DNA from: Onchocerca lupi
Taxonomy: Eukaryota; Nematoda; Chromadorea; Rhabditida; Onchocercidae
Length of the DNA: 64,000 nt
Direction: 5' to 3'
Assembly: GCA_028564675.1 (NCBI GenBank)
Contig: JAOVVO010000003.1
Coordinates: 372,001 to 436,000 of the forward strand
The notes beneath the pieces are model-generated. The model did not search any database and was not told the DNA's origin. It worked only from the letters and a program-made list of their open reading frames with translations. Position numbers and translations under genes: made by a program. Shown in pieces: positions 28,032 through 36,280 of this stretch (positions are counted from its first letter, which is position 1; each line of letters begins with the position of its first letter).

Positions 28032-28304
28032 TTATTTTCTAATGCTTAACTTCTCTATCAACTCCTGATAAGCTTTATCACCAAACTTACGCTTTATATA
28101 ATTTAAGTGCTTGCGTCTTCTGCCTATTAATATAAGCAAACCACGCTTGGAGTGATGATCATGCTTGTGTACTTTAAAGTGTTCAGTCAAGTTACTAATC
28201 CTTTCGGTTAAGATTGCACATTGTACGAAAGACGAACCTGTATCATTTTCCTTAATTGAATATATATTTATTAAATTCCTTTTCTTTTCAGATGTTATTG
28301 ACAT
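28032..28304 (-). CDS. rpsO: 30S ribosomal protein S15
   Basis: 90 residues, normal size. The family features HFKVHKHDHHSKRGLLILIG and RRRKHLNYIK are intact. S15 binds 16S rRNA in the central domain. It sits between truB (12-base gap) and pnp (14-base gap), a very common order. Confidence 0.97.
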   Translation of the reverse strand: MSITSEKKRNLINIYSIKENDTGSSFVQCAILTERISNLTEHFKVHKHDHHSKRGLLILIGRRRKHLNYIKRKFGDKAYQELIEKLSIRK

Positions 28305-28316
28305 CCAAACCTCATT

Positions 28317-29183
28317 TTAAATGTTAAAAAGACGAATAGGCTTTATATAACCATATGCAAAACTACAAATTGCAATAGGTATATTACCCATTACCACACA
28401 AAAGGTATCATAATTCTTTAACTTGAGCAAATTATTTAATACGATTACTTGACCTTTTCTAATTTTACTTGCTTCTTCTGTAGAAATTTCAACCTTGAAC
28501 ATTGACTCTAGGATTGATCCGATAGGGATAACTTTATCTTTTTTGGTTAATTGTTCAATTATCACTGACTCGGCTTCTCTAAAATTACCTACCATAGTCC
28601 TTCTTAATTTTGTAATATGTCCAAAGCAATTTAATGCAATTCCAAGATCTCTTGCAATTGATCTTACATATACACCATTACCACACATCATAGAAAAATT
28701 GGCACTATTATTTTTAGTGTTAACAGAAATTAATTTCAGTTCATGTATTTGTACTAAGCGAGGCCTTACATTTGCTTTTTGTCCTCTTCTCGCTAATTTA
28801 TACGCCCTTGTTCCATTGATTTTTACTGCTGAAAATTGAGGAGGAGTCTGTGCTATCTTACCAACAAAATTCTTGATAGCACAATTTATTTGGTTATATT
28901 CAGGTTCTATATTGCTGATTTTAGTAATATCACCATCCGCATCGTCTGTAGTTCTTTGTTCACCCCACTTTACTGTGAAGTCATATACCTTTAAATCATA
29001 AAATAAATACGGTATAGTTTTTGTTGCCTCGCCAAGGGCAATTGGTAATACACCTGAAGCTAAAGGGTCAAGCGTTCCTAAATGACCAGCTTTTTTGATT
29101 CCAAATATCTTTTTAACTTGTGCTACTGCTTGCGCAGAGCTAATTCCCATTGGTTTATCAAGATTCAGCCAGCCATGTATCAT
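28317..29183 (-). CDS. truB: tRNA pseudouridine-55 synthase
   Basis: 288 residues. The N-terminal GWLNLDKPMGISSAQAV and the catalytic GHLGTLDPLASGVLPIALGE (with the nucleophilic aspartate in TLDP) are clear, as are QTPPQFSAVKINGTRAYKLAR, read in parts, and CGNGVYVRSIARDLG. It makes pseudouridine in the T loop of tRNAs. It heads the truB-rpsO-pnp operon. Confidence 0.96.
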   Translation of the reverse strand: MIHGWLNLDKPMGISSAQAVAQVKKIFGIKKAGHLGTLDPLASGVLPIALGEATKTIPYLFYDLKVYDFTVKWGEQRTTDDADGDITKISNIEPEYNQINCAIKNFVGKIAQTPPQFSAVKINGTRAYKLARRGQKANVRPRLVQIHELKLISVNTKNNSANFSMMCGNGVYVRSIARDLGIALNCFGHITKLRRTMVGNFREAESVIIEQLTKKDKVIPIGSILESMFKVEISTEEASKIRKGQVIVLNNLLKLKNYDTFCVVMGNIPIAICSFAYGYIKPIRLFNI

Positions 29184-29280
29184 ACACTAATTGTACATAA
29201 TTGAGTCTCGGTCAGTAACAATAATAATAGTTTAGGAAGCAGCTTTAAAATGGTTATCATTAAACTATTATAAATAAAGC

Positions 29281-29309
29281 TTGACTAACGTGCGTAGTTA
29301 GTATAAAAT
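29281..29309 (+). promoter_or_regulatory. Strong putative promoter for the membrane protein gene
   Basis: TTGACT (29281-29286), 17-base spacer, TAAAAT (29304-29309), 34 bases before the ATG. An AGAGGGAG ribosome binding site follows at 29331-29338. Confidence 0.65.
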
Positions 29310-29343
29310 TAACTTTTATTAACTTTAATTAGAGGGAGTTATT

Positions 29344-30057
29344 ATGACTACAAAACCAAGCATATCGAAATGGAAAAACACTGTATCTGTAACAAAAACA
29401 AGCATCGAAGGTGTAATTGTAGTTACATCTTTAGCAGCAGCGATAACAACAGTATTAGTTGCTACTAATGTAGTTGCTGGGCCTGCATTTTTAGCATCTG
29501 TTTCCAACCCTATTGGAATTGCAGCTTTATTTATCGTTACTGCATATTTTACTGTAAAAACTATTTCTTCATATCAGCAAATGTATGCAATGGAGGGAGT
29601 TCAAGGTAAAGCTGGTAAGGATGGTAAAGATGCAAACTTTGCTGTTCTTATTGGCGATTCAGTAAAAAGTGGTGAAATTGTTGAGAAAAAGGTTCAAGAA
29701 ACAGATGGTAAATGCACTCAGCAGTTGTTTCTGGTACTTCCAATTAATGACTATAAAGCATTAGCAGGAAATGATAAAAAAGCAGTTCATGTATTGTTAG
29801 CGGGTAAAAAAGTTGAAGTTGAACTTGCGCATGTAGATCCTGAGGATGATGCTAGTGAGTATAAAGTGAAAGTAGCTAAGGTAGGTGGTAAAGATCAACT
29901 TGCTGATATGAAAACAGAGTTAGGTATGAGTAATTCTAATTTACTAAGAGTTGCAGTAAGTAATCAAGATCTAAAAACTTTAAAAGCTAATGTGTCAGCT
30001 AAGCTAGCAGATATTGCGGTAGAGGCAGCTATAGAAAAAGCTGGGAAAGTAGCTTAA
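29344..30057 (+). CDS. Two-helix membrane protein of unknown function
   Basis: 237 residues, family not recognised. Two hydrophobic segments near the N-terminus (about residues 20-48, GVIVVTSLAAAITTVLVATNV, read in two parts, and 52-71, IGIAALFIVTAYFTVKTIS) are followed by a GKAGKDGKDA stretch at about 86-95 that looks collagen-like but is only a few triplets long, and then a soluble lysine-rich alpha/beta domain. A strong promoter, a good ribosome binding site and an intrinsic terminator frame it, so it is a monocistronic and probably well expressed gene. Confidence 0.8.
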   Translation: MTTKPSISKWKNTVSVTKTSIEGVIVVTSLAAAITTVLVATNVVAGPAFLASVSNPIGIAALFIVTAYFTVKTISSYQQMYAMEGVQGKAGKDGKDANFAVLIGDSVKSGEIVEKKVQETDGKCTQQLFLVLPINDYKALAGNDKKAVHVLLAGKKVEVELAHVDPEDDASEYKVKVAKVGGKDQLADMKTELGMSNSNLLRVAVSNQDLKTLKANVSAKLADIAVEAAIEKAGKVA

Positions 30058-30069
30058 TTAAGGTCAGGA

Positions 30070-30110
30070 AGTGAAGAGGTAAAGGTGCTATCTCTTCACT
30101 TTTTGTTTTA
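30070..30110 (+). terminator. Intrinsic terminator
   Basis: AGTGAAGAG (30070-30078) pairs with CTCTTCACT (30092-30100), followed by TTTTGTTTT. It starts 12 bases after the stop codon of the membrane protein gene and is the clearest rho-independent terminator in the window. Confidence 0.85.
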
Positions 30111-30367
30111 GAGTAAAAACTTACAATAATTTACCTCAAATTTCAACTATGTTCCTTACCAAAATCTATTATCTCTGTTTTTAGAAAGGCATTATCTAAC
30201 ATCTTTTATTATCTTACTCTGCGCTCCTCTACAATGTAATCTCAATGCCCAAACACTTGAGATTCAGGAAAGTTTACTGGCTTACAAGCAAGCTGATTTT
30301 GGTAGGTATAAAAGGTATCTGATCTTATATTAAGATACAAAACGTTTTTAATAATTATGAAAAGCTA

Positions 30368-30397
30368 GGTTTCATTGTCAGACGCTGGAATGACACC
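30368..30397. repeat. Wolbachia-type palindromic repeat, intergenic
   Basis: GGTTTCATT (30368-30376) faces AATGACACC (30389-30397) with one mismatch. The segment CGCTGGAATGACA (30383-30395) is identical to 39220-39232 inside pepP, which ties the two to one repeat family. Confidence 0.6.
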
Positions 30398-30488
30398 GTT
30401 TAGTGTAAAAAGTAGATGTTCATGCATAAATTGCTTTAGCTATAAATATTTGAGAAGTTTACTAAATAAAAAAGGCAAAAACCTCTGA

Positions 30489-30515
30489 AGGTAGATAGTT
30501 GTTTACTATCTACCT
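30489..30515 (-). terminator. Perfect hairpin downstream of the cysteine desulfurase
   Basis: AGGTAGATAGT (30489-30499) and ACTATCTACCT (30505-30515) form an 11-bp stem with a 5-base loop. On the minus strand it is followed by TCAGAGGTTTTTGCC and then a T-rich run, so it may end the transcript of the gene that stops at 30738, although it lies over 200 bases downstream. Confidence 0.45.
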
Positions 30516-30737
30516 CTGCAATTTAGCGTTTTATGGTGTTTTAACTGTTTTACAGTTTACATAAGTAAAATTTTTATTAAGACATAAGATGTATGTAGTA
30601 TAAAAAACTAAATATAAAGCACAAATTGCGCGATATTTTTGTCGTTTTAATCTTTACAGATTTAAGATAACTGGATGCTTTATTATTAGAGATGAAAGCT
30701 GGCAAAATTTATCAAGTAGTTTTTTTATTTTTATCAG

Positions 30738-31898
30738 TTACTTGTGCATATTTAAGGTGTTCTTCTTGTAGATATCGTACCAACAATCTACTATTTTTTT
30801 TATGTCTTGTGGTTTATTTTGTGGACCTATGCTGATCCTAATTGAACAGTTTGCTTGCTCTTTTGTTGCTCCCATTGCAAGTAACACATAAGAAGGCTCA
30901 ATTTTTCCAGAAGAACATGCAGAGCCATTACTAACCGCAATATTATTTAAGTCAAAATGCATGAGCTGTACATCACTCTTTACTCCTGGCATATAAATGA
31001 AACTTGTATTTGGTAGTCTTTTAGAGTTTTTACCAAAAATTTTGATGCCACTAACGAGATTCAATAACTTATTTTCTAATTGATCACGTAGTTTCTTAAT
31101 TTTATTCATTTTTGATAAAAGATCTGGAACACTTTGCAATGCAGCAGAAAGACTTGCAATTGCAACAACATTTTCTGTACCACCACGCAATCCTTTTTCT
31201 TGCCCACCACCTACTATTATAGGTTCTATTGTAAGGTTTTTATTGAATACTAGAACCCCGCTACCTGCTATACCACCAAATTTATGGGCAGATAAAGTGA
31301 GTAAATCTACTCCTAAATTTTCCATATTAACTTTAATTTTTCCAACACTTTGAGCAGCATCGGTGTGACAAATTGCTCCAAATTTATGAGCTATTTTAGC
31401 TATTTCCCTAATAGGTTGAACAACTCCTGTTTCATTATTAGCCATCATAACTGAAACTATTACTTTATTCTCCTTAAGTTTGCTTAGGATTTTTTCTAGC
31501 TCCAAAAGATCAATGATACCTTCTTGATTAACGGGTATTATATGCGGGTTATGTGCAGAATTAAGAATTGAAGGATGCTCTATAGCTGAAACTACATACT
31601 GAAAGCCTGTTACTCCTCGCATGACGAGATTATTTGCTTCAGTTGCGCCAGATGTAAAAACTATTTCCTTGTCGCTTGAAACATCAATAATACCACACAC
31701 GGCATCTCTTGCATCATGAAGAATTTTTCTTGTTTCCTGTCCTTTTCTATGTAATGATGAAGGATTCAGAATCTGTTTTGACAAGACTTCAAGTATACTT
31801 TTTCTCACATCATCACTAATCGGAGAAGTCGCATTATAGTCAGCATATATATAATTACTATTTTCTAAAAAAAATGAACTTAAAGGTTTATTTGTCAC
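30738..31898 (-). CDS. Cysteine desulfurase (NifS/IscS family)
   Basis: 386 residues, PLP enzyme. The N-terminal YADYNATSPI, the lysine of SAHKFGG (K206) that binds PLP and the active cysteine of SNGSACSSG (C328) are intact. It takes sulfur from cysteine for iron-sulfur clusters or tRNA thiolation. It is not next to iscU or iscR here, so it may be the second NifS-like copy that Rickettsiales often carry beside IscS; that is an inference. It appears to be monocistronic. Confidence 0.93.
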   Translation of the reverse strand: MTNKPLSSFFLENSNYIYADYNATSPISDDVRKSILEVLSKQILNPSSLHRKGQETRKILHDARDAVCGIIDVSSDKEIVFTSGATEANNLVMRGVTGFQYVVSAIEHPSILNSAHNPHIIPVNQEGIIDLLELEKILSKLKENKVIVSVMMANNETGVVQPIREIAKIAHKFGAICHTDAAQSVGKIKVNMENLGVDLLTLSAHKFGGIAGSGVLVFNKNLTIEPIIVGGGQEKGLRGGTENVVAIASLSAALQSVPDLLSKMNKIKKLRDQLENKLLNLVSGIKIFGKNSKRLPNTSFIYMPGVKSDVQLMHFDLNNIAVSNGSACSSGKIEPSYVLLAMGATKEQANCSIRISIGPQNKPQDIKKIVDCWYDIYKKNTLNMHK

Positions 31899-32032
31899 TG
31901 AATTATAAAGACTCCTTATTTATCATTAAAACTATACATATTTGCTTTAACATAACAAAAGCTTGTTGCAAAAACAGTAAGATTAATACATAATTAATAT
32001 ATTTATTAAATAGGTTTTTATTAGGAGTAAAC

Positions 32033-32731
32033 ATGGTAGAGGTTTTTTTGAATAATGCAACAAAAAAGATAGAAGGTGAGTATTATCAGAGCAAAAACGC
32101 CAATGCACCAGTTGTATTAATTTTACATCATCATCCCCAATATGGCGGAAATATGGATAATAAAATGATACATGGTATATATACATCTTTTATTGATAAT
32201 AATTTTTCTGCATTAAAAATTAACTTTCGTGGTGTAGGAAAATCTACCGGAACTTTTGATAAGGGCATAGGAGAATTAACTGATGCTGCAGTAGCGATTG
32301 ATTGGCTTCAAGAACATAATCCTAGCAATGTTCCAATCTGGGTTGCTGGGTTTTCTTTTGGAGCATGGGTAGCTATGCAGCTAACGATGCGCCGACCTGA
32401 AATAGTAGGTTTCATTGCTCTTTCTCTTCCAGCGACTAAGTATGATTTCTCTTTTCTTTCTCCCTGTCCAGTTCCTGGACTCATAGTACAAAGCAGCAAT
32501 GATACAATTTCAGAGGAAAGTGATGTAATGGAACTAACAAAAAGGTTGATGAGCTCAGTAAAAAGTGACCATATGGAGTACCATGTAATAGATAATACTA
32601 ACCATTTCTTAAGAGATAAAGAAGAGGAGGTAGTTCAAATCATAGATGATTATATAAAACTACGCTTAAATAGTGCGGCTATTTCTCTCCAAAAAGTAAG
32701 AAAAGAGGTAAAAATAAAAGAGTGTATCTAA
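32033..32731 (+). CDS. Alpha/beta hydrolase
   Basis: 232 residues. The nucleophile elbow is GFSFG (S108), an oxyanion-side HHHPQYGGNMDN segment is near residue 32, and the catalytic histidine is probably in DNTNHFL (about 191). The pattern LKINFRGVGKSTGTFDKG is typical of a small family of alpha-proteobacterial alpha/beta hydrolases. The substrate is unknown. An AGGAG site precedes the ATG. The small lipoprotein gene follows 52 bases downstream. Confidence 0.85.
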   Translation: MVEVFLNNATKKIEGEYYQSKNANAPVVLILHHHPQYGGNMDNKMIHGIYTSFIDNNFSALKINFRGVGKSTGTFDKGIGELTDAAVAIDWLQEHNPSNVPIWVAGFSFGAWVAMQLTMRRPEIVGFIALSLPATKYDFSFLSPCPVPGLIVQSSNDTISEESDVMELTKRLMSSVKSDHMEYHVIDNTNHFLRDKEEEVVQIIDDYIKLRLNSAAISLQKVRKEVKIKECI

Positions 32732-32783
32732 TCTTTACAAATGAGGAAAATAAATGTAGTAATGTAAGTAAGGAGGTTATGTT

Positions 32784-32951
32784 GTGTTTAGAAAATTGTT
32801 ATTTCTTATTTTAGTTACGTTTATGGTATCAGGTTGTCTCTTAAACAAGCCACGTAAGTTAAAAAGTCCGTGTATTAGAAATAATGAAAATACTTCATGC
32901 GAGTTATATTCTGTTAACAATCATTGGCTAAGCAAATACAAAGCAAATAGA
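32784..32951 (+). CDS. Small lipoprotein, 55 residues
   Basis: A short frame beginning with GTG, 7 bases after a perfect AGGAGG (32771-32776). The protein has a type II signal peptide: basic start (MFRK), hydrophobic core (LLFLILVTFM) and lipobox VSGC with the modified cysteine at residue 18. The mature part is only 38 residues (LLNKPRKLKSPCIRNN and on) and has further cysteines in SPC and TSC. Rickettsiales have tiny lipoproteins of this kind (for example DUF2706); the match is only in general form. It would sit in the inner or outer membrane and could be sorted by the Lol system encoded next door. Confidence 0.7.
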
Positions 32952-32974
32952 TCATAGTTCTATATTATATTTCC

Positions 32975-33649
32975 TTATAATTTTACTAAAGAGCCATTTT
33001 TTAGTTGTAAAATATAGTCTGCCCTTTCTGCAATGAGATGGTTGTGTGTTACTATAAGCATAGAACTATTATTTTCCTTTATATATGAACGTAGCAACAA
33101 AAATACGTTCAAAGAATTTGTTAGATCTAAATTCCCTGTTGGTTCATCTGCAAGTAAAAGCTTTGGAGAATTTACAATGCTTCTTGCAATTGCAATTCTT
33201 TGCCTTTCTCCACCAGAAATTTCAGATATCATACTATTCGCTTTATTCTCTAGGCTAAATTTTTCCAGTATTATTTGTGCACTTTTCATTGCTTTAGCTT
33301 TACTTCTTCCTGCAATAAGCTGAGGAAGCATAATATTTTCTAATACTGATAGTTCTTGCAGCAAATAATGAAATTGATAAACAAAGCTAAGAAAACTTCT
33401 TCTTATATGAGTTCTATATTTATCGCTGGCTTGTGTACAATTTATTCCACCTACTGTCACTATACCTGAAGTTGGCTTATCTAGCAAACCTGCAATTTGC
33501 AATATAGTTGTTTTTCCTGACCCTGAACTGCCAATTAATGCAACTACTTGTCCTTTTGTAACCCTTAGACTGATATTTTCTATGATAACAAAGCTCTTTT
33601 TGAAACTTTTACATATAGAAATTAACTCTAGTACTATATCACTACTCAT
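32975..33649 (-). CDS. lolD: Lipoprotein-releasing ABC transporter ATPase
   Basis: 224 residues. Walker A is GSSGSGKTT (40-48), the Q-loop is FVYQFHYLLQELSVLENI, the signature is SGGERQRIAIARS, and Walker B is LLLADEPTGNLD. The LLQELSVLEN and GRSKAKA features fit LolD, which drives release of lipoproteins from the inner membrane together with LolC/E. No LolC/E gene lies nearby. It starts 40 bases from the A-type carrier gene's stop on the same strand. Confidence 0.88.
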   Translation of the reverse strand: MSSDIVLELISICKSFKKSFVIIENISLRVTKGQVVALIGSSGSGKTTILQIAGLLDKPTSGIVTVGGINCTQASDKYRTHIRRSFLSFVYQFHYLLQELSVLENIMLPQLIAGRSKAKAMKSAQIILEKFSLENKANSMISEISGGERQRIAIARSIVNSPKLLLADEPTGNLDLTNSLNVFLLLRSYIKENNSSMLIVTHNHLIAERADYILQLKNGSLVKL

Positions 33650-33689
33650 GTTTAAAGACCAAGCAGTTATTTAAATTCTGGTAGAGTAA

Positions 33690-34154
33690 TTAAATTGAGA
33701 AACTACTACCACACCCACATTTAGACTTAGCAAGGACATTGTTTACTTGAAAACCGGAACCACTTAGATTCTCAGTATAATCTATAACTGAGTTATTCAA
33801 AAACTTTGCTGAGCAATTATCAATCATTAATACAGGTTTTCCATTTTCATCATTAACTACTATATCTTTTCCACTAAACTTAAAGCGGTCTTTATGGTCT
33901 TCACTGTCCTCATAATTATCATTATCATCGTCATCAAATTCATCGTCATCATCATCATCGTCATTATCTAGAGATAGATTTTTGTTTATTTGATCTATAA
34001 GAAAATTATACTTGAAGCCAGAACACCCACCACCTGAAATTGCAACTCGTAAAACAGAGTTTTTATCTTTTTCCTGTTCTATAAGAGAGTAAATTTTCCT
34101 TAATGCACTATCAGTTAGGTTAATATTGTAACTTATTGACATAATCATCGCCAC
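33690..34154 (-). CDS. A-type iron-sulfur carrier (IscA/ErpA-like) with poly-Asp insert
   Basis: 154 residues as the longest frame; starts at M5 are also possible. The three conserved cysteines are present, one in GGGCSGFKY and two in KCGCGSSFSI, so cluster binding should be intact. Family members are usually near 110-130 residues; the extra length is an acidic stretch at about residues 61-90 rich in Asp, encoded by GAT/GAC repeats (33909-33972). Members of the family deliver iron-sulfur clusters to target proteins such as complex I. It is divergent from dgt. Confidence 0.9.
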   Translation of the reverse strand: MAMIMSISYNINLTDSALRKIYSLIEQEKDKNSVLRVAISGGGCSGFKYNFLIDQINKNLSLDNDDDDDDDEFDDDDNDNYEDSEDHKDRFKFSGKDIVVNDENGKPVLMIDNCSAKFLNNSVIDYTENLSGSGFQVNNVLAKSKCGCGSSFSI

Positions 34155-34189
34155 TTATTATTAATAACTTATTATAGTAGAAATTTTAC

Positions 34190-35389
34190 ATGTCAAACAA
34201 TAATTTTTTGTTAAGTTATGCATGTCTTCCACACAAGACAAGGGGAAGGTATTTCAAAGAATTGGAAGATGAAAGTCGCAGTTGCTTTCAGCGTGACAGG
34301 GATCGTATTATACACTCTAATGCGCTTAGGAAATTAGGGTACAAAACACAAGTTTTTATTAATTATGGAAACGACTATTATCGCACACGACTTACTCATA
34401 GCCTTGAAGTTGCACAAATTGCAAGATCTATTGCACGTAGGCTCGGTTTAGATGAAGATATTACTGAATGCATAGCACTTGCACATGATCTTGGTCATCC
34501 CCCATTTGCTCACACTGGTGAAAATGCTCTAAAAAAATCAGTTCAAAATTTGAATCTTGATAATGAAAAATATGAATTTGACCATAATGTTCAAGCTATA
34601 AGGATTTTGACTCATCTTGAAAAAAAACATGCTGACTTTGATGGTATGAACCTAAGCTGGGAGGTAGTTGAAGGAGTTGCAAAACATAATGGTCCTCTGC
34701 TTGGTCAGAATGCAGCATTTTGTACAAATAATCAACTATTGTTAGAATATAACGAAAAATATGATTTAAAACTTGAAAAATTTTCAAGTATCGAAGCACA
34801 AGTTGCTTCAATTGCTGATGACATCGCATACAGTGTTCATGACCTTGATGATGCATTGAGAGGAAATTTGATAACTGTAGGAGATCTGCTGGATATCCCT
34901 TTAATTGGGGAAATATTTAAAGACATAAAAAGCAAATATTCAGAATTATCTCAAAATAAGTTAATACATGAATCGCTTAGTAAAGCTATAGGAATTATGA
35001 TAAGTGACGTTGTTTTTTGGACTAAAAAAAACATTAAGGATTACAAAATAGAAAGTGTAGAAGACGCGAGAAGTTTAAATAAGATGTTAGTTATATTCTC
35101 ACCAGAAATTGCAAACGCTATAAAAGAAATAAAAAAATTTAACATAGAAAAAATATATAAAAGCTACAAACTTAATAGAACAATGAATAAAGCAAAACGT
35201 ATAGTACAAGAGCTTTTTCAATGTTTTTATGACAATCCGGAACTGTTGCCCATAGAGTGGGGCAGGCTCGCTTATGAATTTGAGCGCTCAGTAGTAATAT
35301 GTGATTATATCTCTGGTATGACAGATAGATTTGCCATACATGAACACAGAAGAATTTTTGATACCTCATACGAAATGACCTCTTTCTAG
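34190..35389 (+). CDS. dgt: Deoxyguanosinetriphosphate triphosphohydrolase-like protein
   Basis: 399 residues, type 2 (dgtP-like short form). HD-domain metal ligands are H70 (RTRLTHSLEVAQIAR), H99 and D100 (ALAHDLGHPPFAHTGE) and a later aspartate in SIADDIAYSVHDLDDA. It hydrolyses dNTPs to nucleosides and triphosphate and so helps set dNTP pools. It is transcribed away from the A-type carrier gene. Confidence 0.93.
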   Translation: MSNNNFLLSYACLPHKTRGRYFKELEDESRSCFQRDRDRIIHSNALRKLGYKTQVFINYGNDYYRTRLTHSLEVAQIARSIARRLGLDEDITECIALAHDLGHPPFAHTGENALKKSVQNLNLDNEKYEFDHNVQAIRILTHLEKKHADFDGMNLSWEVVEGVAKHNGPLLGQNAAFCTNNQLLLEYNEKYDLKLEKFSSIEAQVASIADDIAYSVHDLDDALRGNLITVGDLLDIPLIGEIFKDIKSKYSELSQNKLIHESLSKAIGIMISDVVFWTKKNIKDYKIESVEDARSLNKMLVIFSPEIANAIKEIKKFNIEKIYKSYKLNRTMNKAKRIVQELFQCFYDNPELLPIEWGRLAYEFERSVVICDYISGMTDRFAIHEHRRIFDTSYEMTSF

Positions 35390-36280
35390 TGGCAGATGAC
35401 TATTTCATGTTAATAGCACTAAAGCTTGTGCAAAGCGAAAGATTTGGGTATAACGATTACTTTCGTAGCAATCAATACTGGTTGTTATTATTGCTATCGC
35501 TAAAGATGCAAGTGCAACTATACTTCAATACTAATTTTTGTTATGTGTACTGTGTTTCTCCACTTTTATATATGCTTTTATTTATAATAACCTTTAATAA
35601 GCCCCCTTTTAATGAGATTAATAATAAATGAAACATGATAGATGTTAACATACATAATCAAGCTATTTTTTTGTAAATATAATTTCTAGCTTAGGTGTCT
35701 GCTTTCTAAACTGCTGATAACTATAAACAGCTGGCTGAATTTTAGTAAACCAATAACCACGCAGGTAGGCTGAAAAAATTTTGAAATCATGACTATATCA
35801 CAATTATGCGAGCAACTAGATTTTTTGTAACTAACTTTCAGCTATTTATAGCTAATAAATTTACTAAATGGAAAAAATAAAAGAAACCTTAGTTAATATC
35901 TATTTAAAAGTATTAGTATTTTTTATATTTTAAACGTTTAATAGTTGCAATTTAGCTAATTTTAGTATATTTCTAAAATTTTTATCTAAATGTTGAAGGG
36001 TTTATTAAATGGGGAATGAAGATAAAAAGAATCCAGTAATAGCTAGTTATTCTTCTAGTTTTGTGAGCTGATGTTTTATACTTTTTTGAACGCTTTCATT
36101 ATATTTTTTTATTATCATAATAAAGAGACTAGCAGAATTTGTTAAACGGCTTTCAGTCCTATTTCTATGATTGAAAAGGTCTGAATGTCTGCTAGTTACT
36201 TAGATACTGAATTATCATAAAATTTGACATTCATTACTGATGACTAGAATATTAGCAAAGTAAAAATTACTTAAGAAAGT
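35390..36280. other. Spacer before mnmG
   Basis: An 80-codon frame immediately after dgt (35389-35631) has no family signal or ribosome binding site and a hydrophobic, low-information sequence. A long inverted repeat lies at 36128-36196, listed separately. Otherwise AT-rich DNA with no gene seen. Confidence 0.45.
36128..36196. repeat. Long-range inverted repeat upstream of mnmG
   Basis: ACTAGCAGA (36128-36136) and TCTGCTAGT (36188-36196) pair perfectly, enclosing about 50 bases that contain further complementary pieces (TTCAG near 36152 with CTGAA at 36181-36185). It ends 84 bases before the mnmG ATG. It may be a palindromic repeat or a structured leader. Confidence 0.5.

Larger units (their letters stand above)
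30111..30737. other. Spacer with two hairpins
   Basis: No gene. It holds a Wolbachia-type palindromic repeat (30368-30397) and a perfect 11-bp hairpin (30489-30515), both listed separately. The remainder is AT-rich without coding signal. Confidence 0.5.

Noticed and set aside
29590..29640. GKAGKDGKDA as a collagen-like domain
   Set aside because: Only three triplets; not enough for a collagen repeat.
30489..30515. Considered as a CRISPR-like or regulatory repeat
   Set aside because: Single copy in the window; best read as a hairpin, possibly a terminator.
35389..35631. 80-codon frame right after dgt
   Set aside because: Shares one base with the dgt stop but has no family signal; hydrophobic AT-driven composition.
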